Source: Sympetrum striolatum
Lineage: Eukaryota > Arthropoda > Insecta > Odonata > Libellulidae
Length of the DNA: 64,000 nt
Direction: 5' to 3'
NCBI GenBank assembly: GCA_947579665.1
Contig: OX388348.1
Coordinates: 15,872,001 to 15,936,000, forward strand
Of this stretch, positions 45,891-58,823 are shown one piece after another. Under the pieces are notes generated by a model. It searched no databases. It saw only the letters and a program-made list of their open reading frames with translations, and was not told where the DNA came from. Made by a program: the position numbers and the translations under genes. Numbering within the stretch: the first letter of the stretch is position 1; each line of letters begins with the position of its first letter.

Positions 45891-48232
45891 CGAGCTAGGC
45901 TTAAAGTTGATTTTCTCCTGTCTGAAAGTTGAGAATTTTCCAAGAAATCTCTCCTTCATCCGAGCAATCTCAGATGAAAACAGAAACAGCTCGGAGATTT
46001 CACAATCGATTCAAGAAATTATATACTCCATAGAATCGTATTATGAGAATTTATAAAATATTTTTTTACGATATATTAACCCTTACTTGGTAGCACCAAA
46101 ATATTTACACAAATAGTGATGTTAGGTAACTACGACCTGAGATTCATAATCTGTAATTAACAAATTATTTCCAGCATAATACTGAATAACTAGTCCTTTT
46201 TTAATAAATTTACTTTCTTATATCAGATTTATATATATATTTATCAAAAAATAACCAGTTTTTGATTTAAAAAAATAATAAATGTACGACTATATAACAG
46301 CAGTTTTTTATTATTTTTTGTCACGCTGAAACCCTTAATTAACAACACTATGTATTTATTTTATTAATATTTACTGAAAATAATAAGTTTTACACCTGTC
46401 GTCATAAAAAAATAACCAAAAGTCGGGTCAAAGACGAGAACAAACGGTTACGTTTATGGTCGCGTCAGGTCAAAATGTCTGTTTCAGAGTAACAAAGTTT
46501 AATTTTGCAAATCAAATGTTAATTAGTGATAACAAAAGGCAGTAAATGGGAGACCAGAGAGAACGACGACTGAAAACGATACCATTTCTTCAGTAAAATC
46601 TTTGGTGCAAAACCGGTCGGGTCAACATAATACGACGGGACCAATTAAGGGTCAAATACGAATGTTTATGCAGTCCTCGTATGATTGGCACTCAGGCGTG
46701 ACTCATGCATCGAGCTGTTTTCGAAATATGATGTCCCCTGCCAAAAAAAAACAATGTTTAGAAAAAAGGGTTAAAAATTTCAAGTATGAGTATCTTATTC
46801 AAGTAAACGAGTTGTGACATAGCTATTAGTCGTCAGTGCAATGTGCGTACAATGATTTAAGAGAAATCAAAGAGACTATAATAGTCAAAATTTTACTATA
46901 ATATGACTATGTATTGATGTATAGATTATTAAGCAGACTTGATGGAATTATATATAAGTAAATGCTTAATTATATTACCATATTATAATAACGAGATATA
47001 TCTTCACCTACAGTGTTTTATCTAAATGGAATAGTGAATGTATAATGTCAATAAAGTGCTGCAACCACAAGTACAAAAATCCGAAACATCGTCATAGTAA
47101 TTCGTTATAAGATCCAGCAGCACATGATTATACTGAGGGAAAAACTCAAACAACATCTCAGAACTCTACTGCTTCGTAAATATTCCAAATATGGCAGTGA
47201 AATTTTCATGGTTAGAAGATGTAAAAAAATTCAAAAAATTAAGTTTCTAGTTGGATGCATCCCATTAAAAATCGCACTCTATTGGACTTTATCTAAACGC
47301 TACGCGATTTACATGAAGTTCGAGACGTTCTGAAGATACCTCAGTTTGCGAGGAACTGGGTCACATTCTTAACAATTCATTCATCCTCGATCCTCACAAA
47401 GGAACCCTCATTCATTAATTTACATACGCCGATGAGTTTTACCTAAAGCGGTGGCATTCCGTGACATAATGAGATTCACGGAAAACAACTGCGGAAATTA
47501 CTCGAGCGGTGCGAAGTTGAAAGAAAACATCGACCTTTGAATCGGGACTCATTTCAAAGGGAAAGAAAACGCGAAATCATGATTTCGCCAACTCCTCTCG
47601 GATGGGCTCCGAACGCTTTTGCTACAACAATTACCTCCATTTCAATCACACATAAAAAACATGCTTCCGGTAAATTTTGCCAATTTCATGATTCCTACAA
47701 ACGAAATGCATTCGTTATATTACACCCATATAAAGTGAAATAACGACTGTGTATGCGTCGCGATGAATTTGAAAGAATTTTCCCCGACGAGGGAATGAGA
47801 TTCAAACATTTCGTGTGATGTGTTAAGATCTTAATTATTCCATTGTTCTCTGACTCTGCACTCGCAAACGATTTTTTAAATTTTAATTGAGATAAAATCC
47901 ACCGTGACGTTATAGTAAAAATGTGCTCTATAGTCCTCGGAAATGCAATTTCAACTAACTCACTGAAAGCTGCAGGATCCAAAGAATATGCATTCAAAAT
48001 AACGAATCATTTAGATTCATGCATTCATTAAAAACAGAGCCTAGACACAGGATTAAAGGATGAATCCGGTCGTGTTTTTAAGCCAAAGAGGGCATAAATT
48101 ATGGTATGGAAAATTATCCAAATATTCAACGAACTCGTGTGATAAACATAATTTCTGTCATAGTACGAATAAGCTTTTAAATTTGACTAAAACTGTCACG
48201 TCTGTCCACGTGAAAGAACACATAGCTAAATA

Positions 48233-48237
<5 letters not shown>
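45891..48237. other. AT-rich non-coding DNA with a mixed stretch at 47340-47700
   Basis: No gene is supported. The TTAACCCTTA word at 46078 recalls piggyBac termini but has no inverted partner. The stretch 47340-47700 is GC-richer, with a 68-codon frame and no motif. Confidence 0.45.
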
Positions 48238-48265
<28 letters not shown>

Positions 48266-48311
48266 TCTGTTGCAACAACAGAATATATATATATATATTC
48301 TGTTGCACATG
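48238..48311. repeat. TA microsatellite with internal palindrome ATTCTGTTG...CAACAGAAT
   Basis: A TA run (48238-48265) is followed by ATTCTGTTGCAACAACAGAAT, a perfect nine-base inverted repeat with a CAA loop. A second TA run and a repeat of ATTCTGTTGCA follow. The sequence looks like a microsatellite duplicated around a short spacer. Confidence 0.85.
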
Positions 48312-49429
48312 AATTATAATGTCAGAAACCCCTTATTTTACACATTTTAACTTTGCAATTATCGATATAGGTCAAGTTTTCCAGATTGCCACACTTAAAG
48401 AAAATGGCTTTGACTATTTTGTACTTCTTATAAAATAGCTTGTAATACATCGGTGAAGTATATTGACTTACGGTTTATATCCGTATCTAATTATAAATAT
48501 AATTAAATTATAATAAGTAAAAAGGAATAAAATCCATAGCTCAAAGGTGGATGAGCAGATATTTGAATCCCCCAAAAGAAATGTCCAAATTATTCCCGAG
48601 ATAACCAGAGTCAACGTATAGATTTCAGAGTAAAAGAGATATTAAACAGCCATATACGTTTTAATTATGTTTGTAGGTGTGATATTATTGTTTAAAGAAT
48701 TGTAAATGTGACTTTTTCCCACCTCGAAATGAAGTATCCATTGATGCATCTTTCAAAGACTTACACGTACTACATAGCCAATTAGTGTTTTGGTTATCAT
48801 TATCATTAAGTAATCTATATAAATCGTACGTGATAGATTTATTCGACATATTTTCTCAGATGCATTAGAAATGAATTAAGAGTCGTAATAAAGAAAATTC
48901 ATTCGTATGGGAATTATATTGGGGAATTATATGGGTAGCGACATAGTGTCGGTTTTGCAAAGCCGCAAAGAGAGTTGATAAAATATCTTGAATAAAAAAG
49001 CATTAATTAAAAACCATATATTTATACTGTACAGGCATGCATTTATTAGTTGAAGAATCTAAACTATGATTCGTCCTTCACCTTCAAAATAATATTTAGA
49101 ATTTTATTTTTGAATTAAAACTATTTTAATTTTATCAATTTAACTCTTTTAATTTGAATACTTTATGGTCATATTTTTAATATTTCCGAAATGTTTAACT
49201 CAATTTATATTTTTGTATGGTTTACATAAAAAATTGCAAATAAGCTCTGCCTCAAAGAAATGTGTCATAATTATTATAAATAAAAACCATTGTATCGTAT
49301 TTGCATCATTCCTTCACATTTATCATCAAACATGCATAAAATTTATATAAATACCAGTAAGAGATAGCCAAATGAGCATGATTTTACGCCTATCACAAAG
49401 GCAACCCGACCCACAAAATCATCATTACG
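48312..49429. other. AT-rich non-coding DNA, nothing recognised
   Basis: No gene or repeat is supported. Confidence 0.5.
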
Positions 49430-50020
49430 TCAAAACATCGCGATTTCTCCAATCCCATCCATTTATTCCCTTGTTACTCAGTCAATTTTCATCCTTATAA
49501 TTAGTACTTCATACGTTATTCTTTCCAAGCCGAATCTTCCGTCTGACCCTCCGACGACGGATGTGGAAGCAGACCCGCTCGTGCGGTCGCGGCACTTCTT
49601 TTACCCCTCGCATGGTAAAGAGTATCTGTTTTCGCCGTTGCTTCCTCCCGCCGACCTCTTTTCTGCCATTCTCCGCTCTTTTCCCATCTCATCCAATAAT
49701 GATCGAGCTTTTCGCGAGCCTCCAACCTTTGAGGGACCGGATTTTCAATGTCAAAACCGCCGAGTTTAAAAAACTGATGATGTGGTCTCTGGCAATATTA
49801 ATGCGCCGGAGCAAGCAAAGAGGTAGTTTTTGGACACCAAACATCTATCCGGGCTCCCTGCTGGGTGCCGTGGCAGGGGGTCTAAGTGGATAAAGTGGTT
49901 ATAACATCCGCCTTGGTGGATTGGGCAGGAAGCGGAGATTATCGACTGGCCTGGACTTAATCCTCCGTGAGGTTAAGGCGCGGGATTTTTTCCGAAATAG
50001 CGTTCTCTCGTGTATGGATC
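49430..50020. other. GC-richer island; weak tRNA-like words at its end
   Basis: Overlapping frames lie on both strands (49516-49725 minus, 49561-49893 plus, 49563-49769 plus) without recognised domains. At 49878-49950 the words TCTAAGTGGATAAAGTGG and CATCCGCCTTGG recall an A-box plus anticodon arm, but there is no B-box. Confidence 0.35.
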
Positions 50021-50876
50021 GACCCCTCGGATTTTCTTTAATAAATCCTTTTCCTGAAATTCTCTAATTACGCCTAATTTAATTTTCCTCGTACTCATCG
50101 AGTACGATAAACGAGTTTCGATTAATTTATTTCAATTTAATCCATGGAGTTAGGATAGACTATTTGCTTATTAAATTTTATCAAGGGTGCATTCTTTTAC
50201 AAGCATTGTACTGGTCGTTGTAGTCTAGTACGCCACATATTAATATGTTAGTGGCGATTCCACTCAGTAAATTTTCTGCCCCTTTATCTCTCCGTGTATT
50301 TCTTTCGGAAGTACTGACGTAAAGTACGTAAAGAGACGGAAGCACATGTAAACAAATGCACGAAGGTAATTATCATGAAAGATTAAAGCAAATTTATTGC
50401 GTAGTTATAATATAATCATGCAATATATTATTCATTGTTTCGGTTTCTCTTCCACGTTTATTGTCTTAGTTGGACGACTTTTCGACCGCATTCCAGCAGT
50501 CTTTTTCAGGTCGAATGACCGACTGGACTGGACGCCACGGAAATCTACGAACTTATAATCATACAATGATTATGAAAAAATCAAAATGAAACTGAGTAAT
50601 ATAACTTAAAATATTGAAACAGTTCAAATTATTATCTTCTATGTAGTCGCTCAACAAAATTTTTCTTCTTCTGTACCTCCTCACAAATCATTAAAAAAAT
50701 AAGTTATTGGGAAAATTTCTGAACATACCGTGTTATTTTATGACTCATATGAGCCAAAAGTAAATCGTTTTTGGGAAAAAAGTAAGTGACTTTTTATTTT
50801 ATGCTAGAAGAATCAATCAATAAAATCAATTTTACAAATTAAATGCAGAGGACTTTCACAGGCCATAACAGGTAGG
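50021..50876. other. AT-rich non-coding DNA, nothing recognised
   Basis: No gene or repeat is supported. Confidence 0.5.
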
Positions 50877-50970
50877 TTAGTTAGTTAGTTAGTTTTACCC
50901 TTTATTGGCGAGGTTAGGCCCAAGTGGGCCTCTCTTCCGCCAAACCTCGCATGTCGTCAGAATATGAAAA
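50877..50970 (-). mobile_element. 3' end of a 5'-truncated LINE: polyprotein C-terminus plus (CTAA)n tail
   Basis: The minus-strand frame ends CEVWRKRGPLGPNLANKG at a TAA stop (50895-50897). The stop is followed almost immediately by AACTAACTAACTAAC (50877-50894 on the plus strand as TTAG units). A frame terminating just before a short tandem tail is the usual 3' architecture of several non-LTR retrotransposon clades, and the RGPLGPNLANKG tail resembles LINE polyprotein ends as I remember them. Upstream sequence (to 51143 in the same frame) is AT-rich and not recognisable. Clade not assigned. Confidence 0.5.
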
Positions 50971-51525
50971 ATTATAAATTGAATTTTTAAAAAAGACAGA
51001 GTAGTGTGTGGGGAAAAATCTTCTAGGTAGGGTGAATTTTTTAATAGTTTATTAGGCCAGTAAAATGGTAACTGCAATAAAAGGATCGTCATAATGGTAA
51101 GAGAAAAATTCTTTTTCGAGCAATCAAGAGATATATAATTCAATATTTTTGACGCGCAACTCTGTATTCAGAAAACAGTAGTTTTATCCGTTTACTTTAT
51201 GGAATCATACTTTTTTTATTTAAATTCACCAGAATTTGAAGGTAAGGGAAATAATGAGTAACCAGAAATCTGGTTTACCTGTCTGATTGAAGTTCATTGA
51301 AACCGAATGCATATAAAAATATCTCTTGAGGTACTGAGGTGCTAATTTTGACTTCCCTTTAACATGCTATTGTCTTTTTTGTGTGTTTATATGCGCAAAA
51401 CTTGCACGACTTTAAAACTAAAAATCATGAAAAGTCGATGAAACGCTGATAATGAATTACTTCTTCTGTATTACCTAAAAGTACCTAGTGCAAACATGAA
51501 AGATCCATGTGATGAGCATTTTTAT
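50971..51525. other. AT-rich non-coding DNA, nothing recognised
   Basis: May contain more of the decayed LINE, but no protein similarity is visible by eye. Confidence 0.4.
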
Positions 51526-51740
51526 CGCTTCCTCCCCTTACTTCTTAGTGGGTGCTTTGCTGCAGCGGAGATTATTTTTCTAAGATTTTATTTGGCTTTT
51601 ACATCCACAATTCATCTCATTTTTCTCATACATTCTATTTAAAATTGATTATTTTCTATTGTATGACGATGAGTTAGATGGTACAGGAGACTTTTAGATT
51701 CAATCTCGCCCAAATGAAGATGTTTTGTTATTATTATTAT
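51526..51740 (+). repeat. LINE-3'-end-like dispersed family, copy 3 of 4, with (TTA)n tail
   Basis: Matches copy 2 in order: CCCCTTACTTCTTAGTGGGTG, GCTGCAGCGGA, CATCCACAATTCATCTCAT, TTGTATGACGATGAGTTAG, GGAGACTTTTAGATTCAATC and TCGCCC. It then runs into TTGTTATTATTATTAT. The trinucleotide tail after the conserved end supports a target-primed retrotransposition product. Confidence 0.65.
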
Positions 51741-54700
51741 GCTACGATCTAGTTTTACTAAAAAAGGGTTATCAGACCATACCTCCCTTTTATAGGTCAA
51801 CCTTAGGTTTTCTCACCGCAATTTCGCTTTAAAAGGTCCATCTATATACGAGCATATGCAGTCAGTTCCACAGCCCGTATTCTAGGAAATTTACACCCGT
51901 CAGATACATTCTTTAGTGGAGATTAATGATTAAAAACAACAGCGGAGTTCCATATTGGAATTTAAGTATGTACGCGTATTCATTTAATTTATAGGTTCGG
52001 CGTACAAAGGATAATTTGAGCGTGGAATTCAATTCAGATTTCATCGGAGGCCTTAAAAATTAATTAAATCTTGCTAGGTAAGACCAGTAAGCTTGATGTG
52101 GAATTGAAATTACGAATATATCTTCATGTGCATCTGTTCTGGGAAAGATAAAAATATGAGCCTGATAGGATTATTTTGGCGAATTCTAGCGGTCCAATAG
52201 CGAGCTGCGAGGGACTCCTAGGAAACTTTGTGAGAGCCTGGTTCCAAAAACTGAAATCCTAGCTAATCACGTGATTGAAATTCGCGGAAAGTTCGTATTA
52301 TGCTAATAATGTGTATCACGTTATGTTCAAGCTTTACTAAGGTCGCGCATATATTATAATTTTAAGATAATTATAAGCAAAAACTAATCACTCAAAACTT
52401 TAAATCATTCCCGGTATAAAATTTTTATTCCCTTAGCTTTATTGGATATATTTTATGTAGTATATGTTAATTATGGAACATATTTTGGGGTAATTCCAAA
52501 GGTACTTGAGTTCAAACTCAAATTAGGAGCATAATTACCGCACTCAATTACTAGGCTATTACTAGTAGAGATTAAAAATCACCAAATAAGTGCTCGTCAA
52601 ATTTATAGCAAGAATGCCTTTAACTTGAACTACTACTACCACAAATAATTTTATAAATATTTATATATAAAACCGCGGAATATCACTTAACAACCTCATT
52701 CGTCTGCTTTATTAGTTTACAGATAACGCCAATTCTCAATTCAATGCGCTACAGTTCACAAAACAAACAAGAACCACTACAAACACCATTTTAATGTTTA
52801 ATCCAGTAGTATATAATAACTATCCAATAATATATACTCCAACAGTTATTTTGCTCAAGGTTATTTTCGAAAGTATTCCTTTCAAAGTTCCTATTCAAAA
52901 AATTTGAAAGACAATAATCCAAATTCGATAGTAAACATAGCACAGTAAAAATTAACACCATAGTAAATATAGTACAAAGTAAAAACATAGTATACCAAGC
53001 TAGATGAGATTGAAATATCTTTGGAAGTGTGTTATGCCAAAGAGAAATATCCTTCAAAATTCAAAGTAAGAAATTAGCATCAAAACTATACGGAATAATG
53101 AATTTCTTCCAAAATTTTTATATTCATTGTTAGTTTATCCTCTAGAGGAATGAAAAAACACTATTTCGCAAACATCATCAATAAACATATGCTAACTTCA
53201 TTCACTTTCTCTGGCTTCTTTATTGCGCGCTCATTTCTCTAATATTGAATGCCGAAGGAAATGTTTCAATGGAAAATTTAAATGACTGTTCCGCACGCTT
53301 TCCAACTCGTTACTTTCAGAGAACTCTAGTTCTTTGAAATCTTATACCAGCCAGGATTACGCGAAACAAAATGGAAAAAAGAAAAAGATACTCAAATTTA
53401 ATTAAACAGCACACCTGTCCTTTCGAGAGGAAATTAAATATTTTATGCATGGGAAATTGGCGTCCATAGCAGATTGTGTAGGGGATTAGACAAAAGAGTC
53501 GATAGTTTTCAACTCCCTGGAAAGTACGCTGGATTTTTCATCGGAAAAACTAACTTCGACAAACTACGCTGATATTAAGCAACCGACAAGACCACCCTTT
53601 GAGGTAACGTGAGTAAAACAGGTAAAGGTGCTTTTGATGTTTCAAGATGACATTAAAAATACATTCTAGTTATCAGTAAAATGGAATGGGATTAATTAAT
53701 ATTTTCATAGTATCCTCTCTAATATTTTAGAGTTTACAAGGTTTTATTTTTAATATTTCACAGGATGCGATGATAAGAAGAGCTAAATGTTATATAAAAG
53801 ACACCATCAAGTGACCCTGGATCACACACTGATATAACTTATATTGGATAAAAGTGGTAAATAATTTAGTCATTCTACAAAATTTAGTAGACGAAAATTG
53901 CTAACTATTGTTTTCTAAATTGTAATAGAATACTACAATATCCAGACCTCCTACATAAATTATGACTAAATATTTCTAAGGAAAATTTTTGCATATTATA
54001 TTTATTTAAATTATTTTCAGTGCATTTCTATACGCACGTTTCCCACCTACTTAATATATTTTCAATAACTTGATCAGCAGGTTAAACAGTGCATTCTCAC
54101 AAGTGCACCAAATCCACACTATCGATAATTAATTATCGCAAAGTAAAAAGTAATGTCAGACTGATAAATACCTAAACCTGTCACATGAACAATAACATGT
54201 TTAATGAAGAAAACCTAAGCTTAAATATAATTCACGCTATTAAACAGTTAGTTTGATCTAGAGGTTTGCTCTCAACAGCTATTTTTTTCTACAGAGTTAA
54301 TAATCAGAATATATCTAATATCTAAGACAGAACTTTCAACCTACGAGTATGTTTGGGCTTGAAAACATTCGATCATTCATTTTTCAGTGTGCGAAACTTT
54401 CATTACCTTAAGTTAAATGTGAATATTATTTAATTAATTTATTCATGTAATAGGAGAAGAATTCTATATCTACAGCTTTATTCAGATCCTATAAGTATTT
54501 TACTTCACTCAATAAAATACTTTGTCCGTTTCGAATACGAGTGTGAGATTAATGTTGTCTGAGAAAACAGAGAAATGCAATTAAAAAAGAAAAGAAAAAC
54601 TATTTTGAACAATCTATATAAACATATCGTATACTATAGATATTCCAATTTACTCTTAAAAAAATACCCATTACTTTTATTCGAGTTACGGTCAATGAAC

Positions 54701-54949
54701 CAACTACAGTCCTACGATCGAGTCCTGGTTTATCGGATTTTTCCCTGCTTTAAGATTCCTTCAAATGTAAATGATAATGTCCCTATAATTATTTTAGTAA
54801 ACGCATGTTTATGGGAGTAATATTAATTGGAAAATAATAAATATCAATAAATATTCTTACGCGATGGATGTTGAATATACGTGGAATAAATCATTACCAA
54901 TGAATAACACAACACAAATCAACTTCCATTCGAAGTGAAGACGTCAATA
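51741..54949. other. AT-rich non-coding DNA, nothing recognised
   Basis: Short frames such as 52791-53057 (minus) and 54575-54820 (plus) carry no motif. No repeat is recognised in about 3.2 kb. Confidence 0.5.
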
Positions 54950-55600
54950 TTACACGCGTTTTCAATGCCCTTCCCGCCTTGAGAACCGCAGAAATTAAAT
55001 CAATCCCAACGTCCGCATTCGTGTAAAACCCCCGTTATACCGGAGGCATTTAAACCGCGGTACTTAAGACTTGGGATATGAATGGACCGCGAGGGAATTG
55101 CCCTCTCCTCATCCTCCACCTTCGAAACAAATGAATGATCGAATTTTCTCCTTTAAAACATTTTATGGCTGAAGTAGATACCTAGATCATTCATTAGCGG
55201 AGCGCGGCCGGTTATAAAACTGCCCGTGGGGACCCCTCCGTATTCCGCTAAGGGCACTTTGGCGCACATGCCATGGCAATATACCGCACCTTACAGCACC
55301 TATGCCGCACCTCCCCTTTTCTCCGCTGACCCAAATGTTTTCTCTCCATCTCTCAACACCGACGCAGATTATCCACTCTCTCCTAACCTTTGTTCTCTTT
55401 CGGAGGGCATAATTCAGAAGCTCTCATCCACGAGGGGCCTTTCTTCCTATCTCTCCATATCTGCCACGAAATTACTCCACCCTTTCTCTGCTCCGTCAAT
55501 TTATTTTCTTTCTCTCTTCCCTTGCCTCGCATTTCGCCTCCCTTCGCCCATATCGATCTGAGATCTCCAAGTTGCGTTCGAGTGTACTTCGCGTGGTTCT
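54950..55600. other. GC-richer island, pyrimidine-rich 3' half
   Basis: A 111-codon plus frame (55226-55561) and an overlapping 70-codon frame are Ser/Pro/Leu-rich and follow from a C/T-rich strand. TATAAAAC at 55214-55221 precedes them and could act as a TATA box, but initiator, splice and polyadenylation evidence is missing. Confidence 0.35.
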
Positions 55601-55756
55601 AATGAGCCTCGGATTGATTTGAAGGAAGGTGGGAATGAATTATCCTCATTAATCATCATACCTGGATGTTAAGGGTGGGGAGTATGGAATGAAAATACGC
55701 GTCAGAAAAATTGGAACAGGTGTATCAATTACCTGGGCTGCGTTCTTTCTTTAGCT

Positions 55757-56008
55757 CATAGGTTTCCAAACTTGTTTTTCCTTGGACCCCTTTGAATTTT
55801 CCATGGACTACTTAGTCTGTGTGATATTGAATATTTCTGTAATATAAGCTCTATCTGCTTTCAATTTGACTATATTATCTATTAAAATGAGATCTTTGGC
55901 CTCAAAAAAACTCTGAAACGCCTACAATAGAAAGAACTTTTGGGCCCTCTTTTTTCCCTGTATATCTATATGGACCCGGGGGTCCAAGGACCACTTTTGG
56001 AACCTATG
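55757..56008. mobile_element. old hAT-like miniature element with imperfect terminal inverted repeats
   Basis: The left end CATAGGTTTCCAAACTTG, with CCTTGGACCCCTTT further in, mirrors the right end GGGGGTCCAAGGACCACTTT, with TTGGAACCTATG at the terminus. Termini of the type CA..GGTTCCCAAAC followed by GGACCCC are familiar from hAT families. No 8-bp duplication is visible (CTTTAGCT against TTTTATTA), and there is no transposase frame. I read it as an ancient non-autonomous copy. The exact ends are uncertain by a few bases. Confidence 0.7.
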
Positions 56009-58350
56009 TTTTATTATTAATACGAAAATGTTACAAGAAGGAAGCACTGATGAAATAAGAAGATTCGCGGTAGGCATGGATGAATTCATGTGGGGAAGGA
56101 GACCTATGAACGAAGGCTTTAAAATGGCAATCGGGAAAATATTAGAGTATTAGTCCTTGGTGGGAAATATTTAAGTGCGTGGCTGTGAAAGGTTGACTTC
56201 CAGAAAAGATGACATCAAAATATTGGAGTTCTTTGAGATGTGAGCATGACGTAAAATGGAAGAAATATTTTAGGTTGATAACTATAGAACTGAGGGTTCC
56301 CCCCGAACTCCCTGGGGGAAGCCACACGTTCTACCAAAACGTTAAACAGTTCTACCAGGTATAAAACACCCTTATGGAGTAATAATGCATTTTTTATGAG
56401 TCATACCACAAAGAAAGGTTTATAACTATAAATACTATAATAATTAGAATAAATGATTCTTCCGAAATTTCATTGGAGAACTGCGACGAAACACATGTCA
56501 ATCATCCATCTAGATTGTAAATATTCAATTAAGTAAAGATTTAAATATATTTGCATAACGTTTTACAACCCCATGAACAAAAATGTGTACCTCCTCTTGC
56601 TTGCACAGCAATTCAGTGTATTATGAAAATATTTTACAAGGATTTGAATTACGTGCGTTCATAATTGTTAATGATTTGCGTAAATGATATAAGTGTAAAA
56701 GGGTTTTTTAATTTAATAATTTTTGGATATTATTTAGAATGTAATGATTTCTGATTTTTATGTCAGACGAAATGTAATGAATGATGTAATAAGGTACAGT
56801 TATATATGGAATTGCTTTGACATTACCACCGAATCGTTGTCCAGTTGCAACGTATGTATGTAATAATATGTAATAATCTCACTACTTTGATAAGATCAAA
56901 GATAGGAGTTCGTTGTGAAGCACCCTAATGGTTACGAAGATTATTCATCAATAAATAGTGAAACTCTACATAGACAATTCCTTTAAAATGGAGCTTTTAT
57001 AACGAAGAATAAGATCTTGTTTTAATTAGATTATTATTTTAAACGATTGGGAGGGCCAAATTTTGAAACTTTTTAAATACATTTCTAGAATTAGTAAACT
57101 AATGCATAATACTAAGCTATGTCATTCCATTGAAGCCTTGGAGTATAAACATGGTATAAATTAATGTCAGAAATCAAGGAACACTTAGTGGTTGCTGATC
57201 CCTTTTCATACACGACGTTTTAATATTAACGCGTAGCCTTCACAACTTATTTATTGCGTACGATGGCATCGGACTGAACTCTAATCTCCCAAGCAACCGC
57301 TGTATACGTCTTTGAATAATTTAACTAAGCTTCGCCAAAAGTAATTCCAATGGAAATGATTTAGTCCTTCGAAAAGGAGCATATTTATTAGTTGTACAAT
57401 AAGTGTTTAATCCACTTTAGAATCAGCTTAAATGGAGTAATCCACACCAGATCTCATTTCTCTAGTTAATAAATAATAGAGCCCGCCGTAATTAACTGCT
57501 CCAAAATCATCCGTTTTCTGGAAAAAATTACGATCCGACGAGGGAATTTTAAATTACTTAATGAATAATGTAACTTAATTCATCCGATAAGAGTCGGGGC
57601 CAGGTTCGTCTTTCAAATTTATGGAGCAATTTGTATCGCCCGCAAACTGGATCAACCACGATGAAGTTTTTCTAGTGAAGGGGAATTAATGCCCATTTTA
57701 CACGGATTATTTTAATAACGAGGGACATTGATAACTTCATCGAACTAAATTTTCCAGTTTGATAACAGAGAGAGAACTTCATACAAAATTCAGGTTATGG
57801 AGAATCAGTAGGCTTTTTGTGTCATATTTTGAATTTAACAGACACTAACGGAATAGAATTGAAAAAAATTATATAAAGGATGAAAAATGTTTTTTTTTAT
57901 CATAGCAATTATAGAGACATTTTGATGCGTTTTAGAGACACGTCAGCTTTAGAACATAATTATTGAAATGCATAGATAATAACGAGTGGTTGCATACTAT
58001 AATGATTATTATTTCTTTTAAAATGTATTGCAATTAGAGAAAGATATAATTTTTGAGATCTTTCATCCAGCTTCAATTAAAATATAATGATTGAAATTAG
58101 TGAAAAGTAACGAATAGTGATATCTTCGAATACGTTAATTATCATTTAATTAAAATCTAAGGTCATATCATAGGAATAATGATTGACTGAAAACATTAAG
58201 CAAATACAAAACACGCCAAATTTATAATCTAACATGTATCATGATGATCATATCGTGTATTTAATTTCCTTATGACACTCCGCGCAAACTAATTCGCATA
58301 TTCATCAAAATAAATTAATAACCAATGAAATTCGAGTTTAGTGATCTATT
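56009..58350. other. AT-rich non-coding DNA, nothing recognised
   Basis: A short GGTTCCCCCCGAA/TGGGGGAA stem-loop lies at about 56295-56320. No gene or dispersed repeat is recognised. Confidence 0.5.
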
Positions 58351-58464
58351 CCCAAGGTAAAATGGACTTGAAAAAAGTCTGACGGGACCATGAATCGAAC
58401 CCGACATCTTCCTGTATCTATTTCCGGCCCCGTCAGGCTCTTACCAAGTCCATTTTCCCTTGGG
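58351..58464. repeat. head-to-head pair of SINE fragments forming a 39-bp inverted repeat
   Basis: The left arm 58351-58389 starts CCCAAGGTAAAATGGACTTG. The right arm 58426-58464 ends AAGTCCATTTTCCCTTGGG. The arms are complementary over about 39 bases with a few mismatches, and 36 bases separate them. On the minus strand the left arm continues into GGAAGATGTCGGGTTCGATT, a B-box context shared with the SINE at 15857-15962 (GGAAGATCCCGGGTTCGATT), and CAAGTCC is also shared. These are two oppositely oriented copies of the same SINE body. Confidence 0.7.
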
Positions 58465-58614
58465 AATTTTCCTGGGTGCACCCCTTGTGTGCAAAGTTAA
58501 CTCAACCCGTTTCCTTGTTTATCTATATTTAAGTATCTTGTTGCTATTCCTTTAGGATTAATTTGTTCGAAATAATGGGCAAATTATACCTTTCAGACGT
58601 TTATGTAACACTCT
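58465..58614. other. non-coding DNA downstream of the SINE pair
   Basis: Begins GAATTTTCCTGGGTGCACCC, which may still belong to the SINE tail. No second copy of that part exists in the window to confirm it. Confidence 0.35.
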
Positions 58615-58823
58615 TATAATAATAATAATAATACGTTTTTATTAGGGTGAGATTAAGACTAACAAGACTCTTGGATCAATCGTCATATAAAACTTTAAAG
58701 AAAGAGATACATTAGAAAAATGTACACACAATGAAATTACATAGCGGTTAAAAAATCTGTTTCACTGTAACAAAAATAAACCGCAGAAGGAAAACACCCG
58801 CAAGACGAAGGGTGTGAAAAACA
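58615..58823 (-). repeat. LINE-3'-end-like dispersed family, copy 4 of 4, with (ATT)n tail
   Basis: On the minus strand: TTTTTCACACCCTTCGTCTTG, CGGGTGTTTTCCTTCTGCGG, TTTATATGACGATTGATCC, AGTCTTGTTAGTCTTAATCT, then CACCCTAATAAAAACGTATT and a clean ATT trinucleotide run (58615-58633). The AATAAA in the conserved end and the microsatellite tail parallel copies 1 and 3. Confidence 0.7.

Noticed and set aside
46078..46345. piggyBac-like element starting TTAACCCTTA
   Set aside because: The matching AACCCTTAATTAA word at about 46330 is in direct, not inverted, orientation.
50877..50894. Telomere-like TTAG repeats
   Set aside because: The unit is four bases (insect telomeres use TTAGG) and the run is short. 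It fits a LINE tail.
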